Below, piece by piece: positions 1 to 13,470 of a stretch of DNA of 64,000 nt; position 1 is the stretch's first letter; each line of letters starts with the position of its first letter. This stretch comes from Tolypeutes matacus (lineage: Eukaryota; Chordata; Mammalia; Cingulata; Chlamyphoridae), in NCBI GenBank assembly GCA_026826555.1, contig JAKSZT010054324.1, positions 8,924,599 to 8,988,598 on the forward strand. The letters run 5' to 3'. The notes beneath the pieces were generated by a model that was not told the DNA's origin, made no database searches, and was given only the letters and a program-made list of their open reading frames with translations. A program made the translations under genes and the position numbers.

Positions 1-1625
1 AAACTTATTTCAAAGTTACAGTGATGAAAACAGCATCATACTGGCACAAAGACATATACATCAACAGAATCAAATTGAGATTTCAGAAATTAACCCTCAC
101 ACCTATGGCCAACTGATATTTGACAAGGGCACCAAGTCAATTCAATGGGAAAAGAACAGTTTCTTCAGAAAATGGTGCTGTGAAAACTGGATATCCATAT
201 GCAAAAGAATGAAGGTAGGCATCTACCTCACACCATATGCAAAAATTAACTCAAAATGGATCAAAGACCTAAAATAAGAAACAAAACAATAAACTAGAAG
301 AAAACACAAGGAAACATGTTCAAGACCATGTGCTATAAAATGGTTTCTTGGGCTTTACACCAAAAGCATGAGCAACAAAAGAAAAAATAAACAAGACCTC
401 ATCAAAATTAAAAACCTTTGTGCAAAGAACTTCATCATGAAAATAAAAACACAGCTTACTGAAAGAGAAAAATATTTGGAAACCACATATCCAATAATAG
501 TTTAATATCCAGAACCTATACAGAAATCCTACCATTCAAAAAGACAAAGACCAATTAAAATGGGCCAAAGACTTGAAAAGGCATTTCTCCAAAGAAGATA
601 TACAAATGGCCAGAAAGCACATGTGAAGATGTTTGACATCATTAGCCATTAGGGAAATGCAAATCAAAACCACAGTGAGATACCATTCCACACCCAATAT
701 AATGGCTACTGTTCAAAAAATGGAAAATAACAAGTGTGGGAGAGGATGTAGAGAAACAAGAACACTTATTCATTGTTGGTGGGAATGTAAAATATTGCAG
801 CTGCTTTGGAAAACATTTTGGCAGTTCCTCAGAAAAGAAATCCTATTCTAGGTATATATACCCAAAGAATTGAAATCAGGGACTTGAATGGATATTTGCA
901 CACCAAAGTACATAATAGCATAATTCAAAATTGCTAAAAGATGGAAATAAACTAAATAAACTAAAATGTCTATCAACACATGAATGGATAAACAAAACAT
1001 GGTGTGTACATACAATGGAATGTTATTCAGCCTTAAAAAGGAACGAAGTTCTAGAACATGTGACAACATGGATGAACCTTAAAGACATAATGTTGAGTGA
1101 AATAAGCCAGACACAAAAGGATAAATACTGTATGATCTCACTGATATGAAATTATTAGTATAAGCAAATTCATAGAGTCAGAAACTAGAATATAGATTTT
1201 CAGTGGTCAGGGTGGAGTAGAGAATTGGGTAATTAATGTTTAATTGGGACAGGGTTTTGGTTTGGGGGTGATGGAAGAGTTTTGGTAATGAATGGTGGTG
1301 ATTGTAGCACAACATTGTGAATGTAATTAATACCACTGTATCATATATTTGAATGTGGTTAAAGGGGGGATTTTAGGTTGTATATATGTTACTAGAATAA
1401 AATTTTTTATAATAACCATAGAATTTAAAACTCAAAAAATGAATCCTAATGTAATGGGAGACTATAATTAATAGTATAATGATAATAAAATTGTTTCACC
1501 AATTGTAACAAGGTACTACATACTAATGCAAAGTGTAATAAGAAGGAAAACTGCATGTGTGATATAGGTAAATGGGTACTCTGTATTTTCTGCATGATTT
1601 TTCTATAAATCTACAACTTCTCTAA
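1..1625 (+). mobile_element. L1 LINE remnant: ORF2 C-terminus and 3' UTR
   Basis: This is the 3' part of an L1 retrotransposon; it continues out of the window to the left. Broken reading frames show typical ORF2 C-terminal sequence: HCWWECKILQLLWKTFW in the frame at 633-851, and a YSALKRNE...LSEISQTQKDKY stretch in the frame at 931-1149. The frame is interrupted by stops, so no functional protein is made. From about 1150 a non-coding 3' UTR follows. It ends near 1625 in a AATAAAAA tail after a short block resembling 'tgcatgatttttctataaat'. That final block recurs at 24.3 kb and 60.8 kb and is related to the tail of the 1.6 kb family described below. Confidence 0.85.
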
Positions 1626-1649
1626 TAAAAAGGTGTAATTAATACATTT

Positions 1650-4600
1650 CCAGACAAACAAAAACTGAGAGAGTTTGATACTAATAAACCTAGCTTACAA
1701 AAAGTTCTTCAGACTTTAATGAAAGGACAATAGATAGTAACCTTAATCCACATGAGGTAATAAGCAGTACTGGTGAAGATAACTACATAGGTTAATATAA
1801 AAGAGAATATAAACATATTTTGTTTGAAACTCTTTTTTTCTCTAATCTGATATAAAGACACCTGTATAAAACAATAATTTCACATTTGTGTGCAGATGGT
1901 ACATAAAGATTCAATTTACAGGGTGATAACAGAAAAAAGGATGGGAGGGAATGAAGTAATATAAAATGAAATTTTGTATAGAACTGAAATTAAGTTAGTA
2001 TTAATATGAATTAGATTGTAATAAATAATTGTCATCCCCATGGCAACCTCTGGAAAATAACAAAAATATATAGTAAAAGAAACTAGAAATTTAAAACTAT
2101 ATGCTAGAAAAATCCATTTAGCAAAATATAGGCTGTAATAGAGTAATAGAAAATAAAAAAGATATGACATATAGAAAACAAATGCAAAATGGCAAATGTT
2201 CATCCTACATCATCAGCTATTACAATAAATGTAAACACGTTAAACAGTTGAATTAAAAAAGAGATTGACAGGATGGATTTTAAAAACACATGATCAACTG
2301 TAAATTGTTTACAAGGTAGACTTTGTATTCAAAGTCACAAATAGGTTGAAAGCAAGAGAATGGAAATAATATGCCATGTGAAAAGTAACATAAAAGAGAG
2401 CTGGAGTAGATATACTAATATCAGATAAAATATAATTTCAGACAAAATTTATTTAGAGGCAAAGTATGATATTTTTAATGATAAAAGGATCAAACTATCT
2501 AGAAGAAATAACAATTGCAAACATATATGCACCTAAAAACAGAACCCTAAAATACATGAATCAAAAACTGACAGAATTGAAGAGAGAAATAAATGACTCA
2601 ACAATAATTGCTGGATACAAAATAGCCCTTTTTAAATAATGGATAGAACAACTAGACAGAAGACCAACAAAGGAATATAAGACATGGACAACACTATAAA
2701 TCAACTATACCTAACAGACATCTATAGAATGCTCCACCCAATAACAGCAGAATATATATTTTCTCAAGTACAAATGGAACATTCTCCAGGATAGAACATA
2801 TATGTTAATAAATAAGCCTCAATAAATTTAAAAGGAAATGTAATGAAGTTAGAAATCAATACAGAGAAGTTGAGGAAATTCACAACTATATAGAAGGTAA
2901 CTAAATAACATATTCCTAAATAATTAAAAATTTTAAAAAGAAATCACAAGAGAAATTAGAAAATACTTTTAGGTGAATCAAAATGGAGACACAACATACA
3001 AAATTTATGGGCTACAGCGAAAGCAGAACTTAGAGGGAAATGAGTTGCTGTAAATGCCTATACATTCAGATCAATAACCTAAACTTCCATCTTAAGATGC
3101 TAGAAAAAGTGGACCAAGCTAAATGCAAATCAATGATTAGGAAGGAAATAATATAGAATGGTAATAAATGAGCTCGAGAGTAGAAAAACTTTAGAGAAAA
3201 TAATGAAACCAAAGTTTTTTCTTTGAAAACATTAATAAAATTAACAAACCTCTAACTAGACTGACGAAGGGAAAAATAAAAGGTCCAAATTACTAAAGTC
3301 AGGTATGAAAGTATGAATATTATGACTGACTTTACATAAATAAAAGAATTGAAAGGGAATACCATGAAGAATTGTATGCCAACAAATTTGATAATCTACA
3401 TGAAATAAATTCTAACAAAGACATAAACCACAAAAACTGGCTCAAGAAAAAATAGAAATAGACCTATAAAAAGTAAAGATATTGGATTAGTAACTTTAAA
3501 ATTCCAAAAGCAACAAAAATATTCCTAGGACCAGAAGGTCTCACTGGTGAAATCTACCAAATATATAAAGAAAAATAAACATCAGTACTTCACACCATTC
3601 AAAAAAATAGAAGAGAATGGAACACTTTCCAACTCATTCTATGAGGTCAATATTATTCTAATACCAAAATCAGGCAAAGACAATACAAGGAAATAAAACT
3701 ATAGACCAATATCTCTTATGAAAATAGATGCAAAAATATTCAGCAAAATATTTGCCAGTTGAATCTATCAACATACAAAGTGGTTTATTTGTACACCATG
3801 ACCAAGTGGGATTTATCCCAGATATGCAATGTTTGTTCAACACATGAAAAATCAATGTAATACATCATATTAATAGAATAAAAACACATGATCATCTCAA
3901 TAGATGAATGAAAAGCATTTGACAAAATTCAACATACATTCATGGTAAAACCACTCAAGAAACTAGGGATAGAAGAGAACTTCCTTAACTCATTAAAGGC
4001 ATCTATAAAAACCTCACAGCTAACATCACATTAAAAGGTGCAAGGCTGAAATCTTTCCCTTAAGATCAAGAACAAGACAGATGTTTGCACTCACCACTTT
4101 TATTCAACATTATTCTGAAGGTTTAACCAGAGCAATTTATTAAAAATAAATAAAATCATCAAAGTTAGAAAGGAAGAATTAAAACTATCTCTATTTACAG
4201 ATATATATAGAGAGAAAATCCTAAGGAATTCACAAAAGAACTATTGGAGCTAATAAACAAGTTCAACAAGTTTGCAAATACAAGATCAATATACAAAATT
4301 CTGTTACATTTCTACACACTAGCAGTAAACACTTTGAGAGTGGAATTAAGGAAATAATTTCATTTATAACAGCATCAAGAATAATGATCTATTTAGGAAT
4401 AAATTAACAAATTTAAAAGTGTACAAGACATGGGCACTGAAAACTACAAAACATTATTGATAGAAATTAAAAACCTAATAAATGGAAAGACATCCCATGT
4501 TCATGGATTGTATTACTCACTATTGTTAAGATGGCAATATTCCCCTAAATTAATTTACAGATTCAGCACAATTCCTATCAAAATTCAAGCTTTCTTCTTT

Positions 4601-5935
4601 TTAGAAAATGACAAGTTGATACTAAAATTTAGATGAAAATGCAAGGGAGACAGAATAAATAAAACAATTTTGAAAAACAAGAGCAATGTTGAAAGAATCA
4701 TATTTCCCTTTTTCAAATCTTACTACCATGCTATACTAATCAAGGCAAATATGGTACAGGTGTAAGGATAGACATATGATCAATGGAATCAAATAGAGAA
4801 TCTAGAAATAAACTCATACACCTATGGACAATTGATTTTCAGAAAGGGTGCCAAGATCATTCAACAGAGAAAGAACAGTGTTTTCAACAAATGGTGCTTA
4901 AATAATTGGACCTCTGCGTGCAAAAGAATGATTTTGGGCCCTTACCTTGTACCATATATAAGAATTAACTCCAAGTGGATGAGAGACCTAAATATAAAAG
5001 CTAAAACTGTAAAATTGTAAAAGAAAACATAGAAATAAAATTTAATGACCTTGTATTAGGCAACAATTTCTTAGATAATACTCCAAAAGCAAAAGCAACC
5101 AAAGAAAAAATAGATAAATTAAACTTCATTGAAATAAAAAACTTGTGCAAATGACACTTGTATCAAGAAAGGTAAAGCAACCCACAGAATGGGAAAAAAT
5201 ATTTACAGATCATATATCTGATGAGGATCTAGTATCAAGAATACGTAATGAACTCTTAAAACCCAACAATAGAAATCCAATTTAAAAATGGGCAAAGGAT
5301 TTGAAAAGACATTTCTCCAAAGAAGATATACAAATGGCCAATAACACATGAAAATATACTCAACATCATTGTTCATTAGAGAAATGCAAATCAAAACCAC
5401 AAGAAGATATCACTTCACACCCACTGGGATGGCTATAACCAAAATGAGAGATAGTAACAAGTGTTGTCAAGGATGTGGGGGAATTCAAACCCTCATATAT
5501 TGCATGTGAGAATGTAAAATGGTACAGCTGTCCTGGAAAACAGCTTGACAATTTCTCAAAAATTTAAACAGAGTTATCATATGACCCAGCATTTCCACTT
5601 TTAGGTGTCTACTCAAGAGAACTGAAAACACCTATTCACACAAAAACCTGTACACAAATATTCATGGTAGCATTATTCATTCTACCCTAAAATTAGAAAC
5701 AAGCCAAATGCCTATTCACAGATGAGTAGTTTTTAAAAGTGGTATATCCATACCGTGGAATATTATTCAGCCACAAAAATGAATGAAGCACTGACACTGA
5801 CACATTTTACAATATGAATGAACCTGAAAAGCTTTATTGTAAGTGGATGAAATCAGACACAAAAGACTGCATGTTGTACAATTCCATTTATATGAAATGT
5901 CCATAATAAGCAAATCCTCCCATCTGTGTTCTAGG
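1650..5935 (+). mobile_element. Older L1 LINE remnant, ORF2 region, heavily decayed
   Basis: A second, more decayed L1 follows directly. The order matches L1: a block starting near 1660, endonuclease-type sequence (2.5-2.9 kb), the reverse-transcriptase region (3.6-4.6 kb), the C-terminal region and the start of the 3' UTR (5.9 kb). Remnants such as IPIKIQAFFFLENDKLILKF (frame at 4430-4636) and NKWCLNNWTSACKRM (frame at 4832-5020) are typical of ORF2. Stops and small deletions are everywhere, so it is inactive. The adjoining L1 at 1-1625 carries the equivalent of the last kilobase again, so these are two insertions, not one element. The left one may have landed inside this one, but its 5' end lies outside the window. 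Confidence 0.85.
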
Positions 5936-6970
5936 TTCATAAAATATGGATTCTATGTAGCTGGCATGGGCTGATTGACATTTGAGAAAGCTGAAAGCAT
6001 TAAAAGTTTTCACTTTTCCCTTTTCCACAACTATCACTAAGAATATTGCAGTGGTCTCTGATTGCAAAATCAACACAAGTTGATGTTTCTCTGGTTCTGT
6101 GAAGCAATAATTTAAATGATTAATTGTTTTAGTTGCTGGGGGTTTGCTTGTATTTTCCAAATTTGGCAGGGACAGGGAATCTTATATGTCCTATGGACAC
6201 TGAGAACTCATAATAAGTGAGATCCATGAGCAGTTTGGTGTTGGAGTAACCAAACTTTGTGGCTGCTCCAGTGTAGGGAAAGATCAATCAGGCTCTCAGT
6301 GGAAGATTACCCAGGCTTCCTGTATGGTATTAAGCAAAAAAAGAAAATTGGGAAATCATGGTGATTGAACTTGAATTTCTCTGAGACTTTCATTTTTCCA
6401 AGAGAAGGAAGATTTTCCTTTTCAAGTTTAATTTCTTTGTGTGAAAATTTAGAGATAGTTTAAATTATTCAAATTGGCAGTTTTTACCTAGATGGTATTA
6501 TAAGGACTGTACCATCATGCAGTATTTGGTACACAAGCCAATAAGTTAGGAATGACTATAACCACCATGTACCATTGCTTTGAGAATTAAAAGGAGAACT
6601 ATTTGTAAATTTCCCAGCATAGTCCCTAAACCATTAATAGTGTGCAGTTAATAGTAGCCTTCATCTCCCCACATTCCTGATGTAGCCAGAGGTTATAGGT
6701 CCTCTAGTTTCTCCACAACAGCATTGTCAGACGGTGTTGAATCCATGCTTTCCAAGAGCTTATCCAATTCTCATCTATCTGATGTGTCCTCTGTGAATCT
6801 TTCTCTATTCTCTCCAGCCAGAAGAGTTCATTCCCTACTCTTAACTCCCGTTGCACTTAAATATATTTTTGACATAATTTCAGACTTACAGACCAATCCA
6901 AAATTAGTACAAAGAATCAATCCCCAGATACTCTTTACCCAGATTTTCCAAAAGCTAACATCTTACTATT
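5936..6970. other. No gene seen; one ancient repeat-like patch
   Basis: No coding potential beyond short chance frames. About 6845-6968 resembles a widespread ancient mammalian repeat type ('cagacttacagaccaatcc' followed by an 'actctttacccaga' block), but I cannot assign the family. Confidence 0.4.
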
Positions 6971-7140
6971 AAGTAAATACTATTTATTCCCATTTTACAG
7001 GTGAGAAAACTGAGGAACAGAGAATTTAACTAATTTGCCCAAGGATACACAGCTAGTAAGTGGTGGATTTGGATTTGAAACCAAGCAGTATATCTCCAAG
7101 ACATGCCCATACTCTTAACTAATACACCCTACCACCTCAT
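6970..7140 (-). mobile_element. MIR SINE
   Basis: Antisense MIR. It shows the classic string of blocks: 'cccattttacaggtgagaaa', 'ctgaggaacagagaattta', 'ttgcccaaggatacacagc', 'tagtaagtggtggattt', then 'actcttaacta' at the end. MIR is a tRNA-derived SINE mobilised by L2 early in mammalian history and now inactive. Confidence 0.92.
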
Positions 7141-7289
7141 AAAATGTGTATACATATGAGAATGAAAAATGTAAATACTAGTAAATGCTATGAATATGGA
7201 AAAAGGAGTTATATGCTAGAGATTTACTGGGGAAGGGAAGAACGACTAATTCAGCTAGAATGGCCATGGAGGCCCTATCTTATAAATAT

Positions 7290-7830
7290 AATATGAGCAA
7301 AATGAAGGAAAAAGAGCAGCCAGACAAGACTTGGGAGGAAATGTTTCAAGCACAAGGGATACCTAGTGCCAAGGCCCTGAACTGAAGACAAGATTTCACA
7401 AGTCAGAAAGAAGTTTAGTGTGTTTGTGGTAATAGGAAATGATGTCAGAGAGAGAGTAGAGCCCTTATTGGGTCAGATTTTTAGACCATGGTAAGGATTG
7501 GATTTTATTTGAGGTAGATTGGAATGACATTCTCCAGTTTACATTCAGAAAGATCTTTCTGGATATTATATGGAAGATGTATCAGGCCAGGTGAGGAGGG
7601 ATGAGGGGAGACTGGAGGCAAAGATCATCTTTGCAGATGTTCAGGTAAGAACTGATGGTGGCTCAGATTAGAGTTTTAGCAGTAGGGATCATAAAAAGTG
7701 GCCAGATTTTGGATATAATCTAAAGAAACAGCCAACAGGAGTTGCTGAGGCAATAGATGTGGTTTATACAGGAAAGAGAAATCATGAATAACTTCTTGGA
7801 TTTTGGCCTGACCTACTAAATCAATGAAGA
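7290..7830 (-). mobile_element. L2 LINE fragment
   Basis: Antisense L2. Recognisable blocks include 'tgccaaggccctgaactga', 'accatggtaaggattggatt', 'agtggccagattttggata' and 'gccaacaggagttgctgagg'. Read on the minus strand these follow the L2 3' part in order. Inactive fossil. Confidence 0.75.
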
Positions 7831-8500
7831 TATTCTCGAGGGAGCTTATATGGAAGCATATTTGAAGACAGGTATATTGATTGTTCAGATTTGGTCATAT
7901 AAGTTTGATATGGCCCTTGATGAAAAGTTTTCTTTGTAATCCAAAATTTCAATTTATATTATGGCTCATACATTCCTTCATAAGCCATAATCTCCTGATT
8001 AACGAGTTCCCTTTGTGAACCGTTAACCAAACCAGTAATGCCTGTCAACACCAAGCAGAACAATGAAAAACACCATAGTGACTGTGTAGGAAACTGATCA
8101 CTACATCAACAAAAGCCAAAAGCTCAAGCTGAAATATGAGCCACACCCAGTTTTCAGGAGGCTGTGACTCAAAAAATGCTACCGAGTTGAATTACTGAAC
8201 AATGTTCAGAGAAAGATCCCATGAATTCCAAATAAGCTGACCCTGTTCTGACTTGTTGAATTATTGCTTACATCCTAAATCACGTGAAAGGACAAAGTTG
8301 TTGCCAACAGGATTTGAGACATCTTTAAGGACAAATATCTATTATTAACCTTGTGCAAATCTCTAGATGACACTAAAAGCTTGGCTTTGGAAAGTTGTTT
8401 GCTTTCAAAAATGTTCCTTGACCTACCCCAGGCTGGATGAGGTGCCTTTTTCTCATGTGATCCCATAGCACCTGCATCGTAATATATAATTCACTGCCTG
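7831..8500. other. No gene or identified repeat
   Basis: AT-rich sequence without a supported gene. I see no clear repeat family here. Confidence 0.4.
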
Positions 8501-8504
8501 TTTA

Positions 8505-8640
8505 GGGTCTATTTCCCCACTGGACTTGAAATCCCACAAGGGCAACAGCTATGCCTTACTTACCACCATACCCCAAGGCCTACATAAAGCCTGGCACAGG
8601 TTAAGTATTTGATACCTGTGTATTGAATGACAAAATATGC
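8505..8640 (+). mobile_element. L2 LINE 3' end
   Basis: Sense L2 terminus: 'cccacaagggcaacagctatg', then 'aagcctggcacaggttaagt', then a degenerate 'gtgtattgaatgac' end. This order is diagnostic of the L2 3' UTR. Confidence 0.75.
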
Positions 8641-9795
8641 TCCTGTCTCATTTTAGTCACCAATCTCCTACCCTCCAGACACACTCACATAGGAAGAGTG
8701 ACAAAGGCCTTCCATTGAAACAATCAGATGGTGTTAACTTCAAGATTGCGTGTTCCCTCTCTGGCCAAGCTGAGTGTAAACTCCATAATGTTAATAATGG
8801 ATAAGCAGTATCACAAGTGCCCTAAAGAGCAGCTCTCTGTACCACTATTGATCAGATATTGGAGTTAAGCTCCAGTCATTCCTCAGTCTTCTCTGTGCCA
8901 TTTTTGTGTTGCCACATTTCTATCTGGCTCAAATCCATATTCCTAAAGAAATGGGATCCTCAGCTACAGTTTTCCCAGAACCTATCCATTGGTCAGGGTT
9001 AGCCTGAAGACAAGAGTGTGACATAAGGTCCTGTGGTCCAAGTTGTATAAAATCTAATCAGTTAAAACCAGCATGGACAAAACTAAAGTCCTAATGATGA
9101 TCATGGAAGAAAGAAGGTCAAAATTGACTGCACATTTCAAGGAGCATAATGACATGGCCATGCAGAAATTCATAAGCTCTGAAGCTGGAAGACTAGAAGC
9201 GTCAGACAGAATGAAAAGTGAGTCAGGCGCTTGATTCTAGTGAAAGGTCATTAACAGTGGAAGAATGCTGGAGACCTGTTTATTATATGATTTCGTTTAT
9301 GGGCTAGAAAGCATGGCTTTGAGGTGCCAGGTCATCTTGGGCATAACATCACTTACAGTGTGAGTATTGAGGTGGGTAGAAGGCATGTGAGATTAAATTA
9401 AGTTTTCATTCCATTTGCTTTTTGGCATCCTCGTTTTTGAAATGTGTATCCCTTTACTCCTTGGTCCTGGTACTTTGTTTGTAATTCTATTTTCTTACAT
9501 GAGCTGCACATTTTTTGTTGTAAATAACACTTTCACTTTTGGAAAGAGGTTTTTAATCTTGAATGTGTCAAAAAGAAAGCATTTATGATTATATAAACTA
9601 GACTTTTAGATGACTTTGGGGCAAGGTCATTATTGTAGTCACTAGATAATATAGTTATATGAAGGTAAAGCATATTATAATAATGTGAATATCTCTAACT
9701 GATATGAAAATTCAGTTCTTCAGCCTCCTTATCTAAGTATTTATCAAGTTCTATCTATTCCAATTCTGAAACATTTTTCAAGTCCATCTCCTCTC
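8641..9795. other. No gene or identified repeat
   Basis: About 1.1 kb of sequence with no open frame of note and no family I recognise. Confidence 0.4.
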
Positions 9796-9799
9796 TTTT

Positions 9800-10050
9800 C
9801 TCATGGCCTATCTCTTGGCCATCATCGCCATCATTCATGAAGCAATAAAATAGTTAGTATTCCTTTAACTCTTAATTTGTACCTGTCTCTGTGCTAAGTG
9901 CTTTTCATGCAATACCTCATTTAATTTCCACCTTTTATTATTCCCATATAACAGATGATAATTTTAGGGCTCAAGGAAGTCATATAGTTATTAAATGACA
10001 AAGTTGAGGTGCCAGCTCAAGCTCTAGGGCTTTACATCTCTCAAACAATA
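9800..10050 (-). mobile_element. MIR SINE, diverged
   Basis: Antisense MIR-type sequence. A 'tctgtgctaagtgcttttca' block is followed by 'cctcatttaatttccacc', 'cccatataacagatgata' and a weak 'gaggtgccagctcaagc' end. Confidence 0.7.
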
Positions 10051-10084
10051 CTATAGTACCTAATGTGTAACATACTGCAATTTC

Positions 10085-10250
10085 TTCTAAACTTGTCTTC
10101 CTGGCTCAAAACTCTCCTCTCCCAAAACCATTATCTACATTGCCACCAGAAGATTATTTTATAGCAACAATATAATAATGCCTGTATACTTTAGAAAGCT
10201 TCCTTGGATACCTATTTTTTCCACAGTGTAAAGCCAAAACTACTTAGCTT
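10085..10250 (+). mobile_element. L2 LINE fragment
   Basis: Sense L2: 'tggctcaaaactctcctctc' followed by the 'aaagcttccttggatacc' and 'gtgtaaagccaaaactact' blocks seen in the central L2 3' region. A weak MIR-like patch may follow at 10250-10390. Confidence 0.6.
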
Positions 10251-10399
10251 GGAATGGTGCAAGATTTAAATAAGTCCCTTATCTCTCTGAACTTTATCTA
10301 GAGTCATTATTTGGATGTTTCTTCATCTAAAAATAAGTGAGACCAAGTTCCCATTTAGCTCTAACAGCATAAGTTCCTATGATCCTTGAGCTTTCTTCT

Positions 10400-13240
10400 C
10401 CATTTCAGTGTCTCACAGATTTCCTCATTAAAACATCTTCTTCACACCCCTACACAGGGAGCTCTTGAATATGGGCAGGGCATGTAGACAGACCATGCTC
10501 TGTCCCTTAGCTTCTTTCTTTCCCCAACTCCCCAAGTGCATGCCTCTCCTCCTTGCTCTTTCCTCTCTGAACATGCCTGAATCCCCCAACTAGACACAAT
10601 TTAAGCTCAAGCAGAGACCACCTACCCCATTCATAAAGCACAAATTTGTCCATCAGGATGGAAGTAAAACTATAAAAAGAGAAGAAGGAGTTACAAAAGC
10701 AAACATGGCAGTGCCCATCCAAGCAGTGTCCAAAGAAGAGGATTTTGGCCTCCAGATGCTCCAGGTATTTATCCCATTGTAAAAGCCATCCCTGCAGTAA
10801 GAAACACTAACTCAAAAACCTTAGCTGAAGAAACCTCCTTAAACTATTCAAGTCAGCCCTTTTATTTTTATTTCATGCATATCAAACAATTTTCTGATTA
10901 AAATGTGACTTCCCTTGAAGTTCTTTCTATCATGAAGTAATTCTCTGTTCATGTTGATTTGAACATAGGTTATATTTTTCAATGTTTATCCATTCATATA
11001 TTGGTTAACCCCTGCAAGATGGATTCACTTGGAAAGAGCCATCTAACCCATTTTCTTATTTTCCAGGCAATGTGAATATACACATTCCAATATACCAGTT
11101 GGCCTCTTCTGGTAATAACTTGCGCTCATTGCATTTCATTCAAATCAAACTTCGACCATATGAATTGACATCTTGTGACTTGTTCATTACTGGTTTACTA
11201 GCAAAATATTTCCTTGTTAATGATTGGTCAGAAACAATCATTATTTTCCTTTAAGTGTTTGCTTTAAAAGATTTACTGCATTAGTGATTTTATTATATAT
11301 TGGGCCAAAAATGTATACACTGAAATACATTTCCAATTTTATTATAAAAATTTAATGAGAAAATTCCATTTTATATACACCAATTCAATTTATAGAAAGC
11401 TCTTCTGGAAATAAACATTCCATAAAATGATTAATGTTTATGATACACAGACTGAATTTATAATTGCATCTACTTTTCAATTATAATATTTATAATAAGA
11501 TACTGGTAGCCAAAACTTCTTCTCTATCCATTGGCTGTGTTGTTTCACAAGCAGATAGGTTAGTGTTTTTTAGACAACTCTCCCTTGATCATATTTTATA
11601 GTCAATAGAAGTGTGCCACATAAAATTTATAACATTGTGCTGCCTTCTACCCAGCCAGCCTCCTCACCCCCTCGCCCCATAAACATATATACATAAAACC
11701 CCTTTCCCAATATTACAATTCTTTATAAAGATACTTCAGGAAATCAACATGCTTTAAATTTGTTCGCATATACCACTGTTCCTTTCTTGCTTTCCCGTGT
11801 TTAACTGAAACAGGCTGAGATTACTGATTACAAATGCCAAACTTGTGCTATTCCCAGATGCCTTACAAAATAGCATGGATTAAGTGGAGTTGGGTGTCAC
11901 TGCTACTGGATCATCATCTCTCCATGCTCTTTTCTGGGAAAAGAATGTTTAGAATGGGCGTTACACCTGAAAGATTAATCTCAAAATGGTAGCAGTCATT
12001 CCTTTTCCTCTCAGGTTTCTGGTTAAAAGTGATTTGGGCCAAAATTTTCCCAGAGACTTTCGAACATGCTGAAGGACTTAAGTTTGCATCTCCCAATATT
12101 TTTTCTTGAAGGAGTTCATTTCTCTTGATCCATTATACTTCACCTCCCAAACTGCTGCCTATTTTGAATTAGAGATTTGAAAGCTAACAGCCTTGCCTAA
12201 GAAGTGCATGAGCTCCCTCTCGTGGGTCTTAGAAGTCACTTCTAAAACTTGGAGCTCTAGCCTATTAAATTCCAGGTTGGCAAATTATTAATTAAGTCAT
12301 CTTTGTCTCCAAGAGAAGGTGTGGTGCCTTGGCCCATCTTTGCCAACTGAATAATTCCCATTTCAAGCTGTTATGCTTAGTTGCACCAGGGATTGCTCTT
12401 GATTCTTTGAATCAGTCCAGCGAGCATTAATTATGCATAGAATTGACAGTTGTATAACGGGTTTATTTATATGGACGCTTGAAATCAGTAGTTTAGTTAG
12501 GACAATAAATACCTACATTTTGCCTTACTAAATGTACATTTTACAAAGCACTTACACGTAACATTATTTCATTTGAATCACACGCAGACTCTAAAAATGT
12601 GTTAGTATCATAACATCATTCTCAGTTTCAGGTTTGGAGTCAACAGGGGACAAACTTAAACCTGCATCTTCTGACATCAAATCTGGCATTCTTTTCATCC
12701 CACCCAATATTTGTTCTTCTACCTTTTCCATCTTTCAGTTCTCCCAAGATGAAATTCTTTCTCAAGTCAGGTCACTGTTCTGATTTTTTTTTCTTCAAAA
12801 CTTTCATGCCAGACATATGATAGCCAAAAAAAAAAAAAAATCTGGCCCAACAGCCAAATGTTTCTAATACTTAAAATGTACAACAGCTGACTCTAATATC
12901 CCTGTCAACAATGACAATATTTTCAACAGCAATTTGAGATAAATTTGATAAGTATAGCATTGCATTTGGGAACAAATTGTTAGAAAACAGGAGGCTCCCA
13001 AAATTAGAAAGTTAAGATTTTTACTCCTGTACCTCTTTTTTTGTTTGTTTAATTATGCTGAAACAACTACTGAAACCAAGTTGAAATTTCATTTATGTTA
13101 AAAATATTGACTGAATCTTAATCAAATGATAAATGACAGTTGTTACTTACCAGGAAATGCATAACAAGGCTCAGTACAGGGAAACCTGATATCTTATTTG
13201 GCCCTTTATTCCTTTATTCCAGTTCATATCTGCTTACAGC
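10400..13240. other. Repeat-poor stretch, no gene seen
   Basis: About 2.8 kb with no supported gene. Frames of 60-71 codons here are chance frames. It includes an 'a' homopolymer near 12826-12840 and a CTCF-like motif at 12212. Confidence 0.4.
12212..12226 (-). promoter_or_regulatory. Candidate CTCF-binding motif
   Basis: The 15-mer gctccctctcgtggg closely follows the reverse form of the CTCF core (GCGCCCTCTGGTGGC-like). CTCF binds such sites to anchor chromatin loops. A single motif match is weak evidence without binding data. Confidence 0.35.
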
Positions 13241-13244
13241 CAGA

Positions 13245-13470
13245 AACTAGTATTGGGTCTGAAAACCAACTCTTCCATTTACTGACTGTGTTCTTGGGTA
13301 AGTTAATTAACCTCTCTAAGATTTTGTTTCTTTATTTGTAAAATCAAGGTAATAATAGAACTTAGCTCATAGGGTTATAGTAAAGATTAAATGAGACAGT
13401 GCTTACCAGTGTCTAGCACAGATTAAGTATTCCATAAATGTAACTCTTAATGGTATTGTTGATATTATTA
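13245..13470 (+). mobile_element. MIR SINE
   Basis: Sense MIR, nearly full length. Blocks in order: 'tactgactgtgttcttgggt', 'aagttaattaacctctctaa', 'tttatttgtaaaatcaagg', 'ctcatagggttatagtaaag', 'attaaatgagacagtgctta', and 'gattaagtattccataaatg'. Confidence 0.92.

Noticed and set aside
633..1149. Active L1 ORF2
   Set aside because: Only short broken pieces of ORF2 are open. Stops and small deletions run throughout all L1 fragments in the window.
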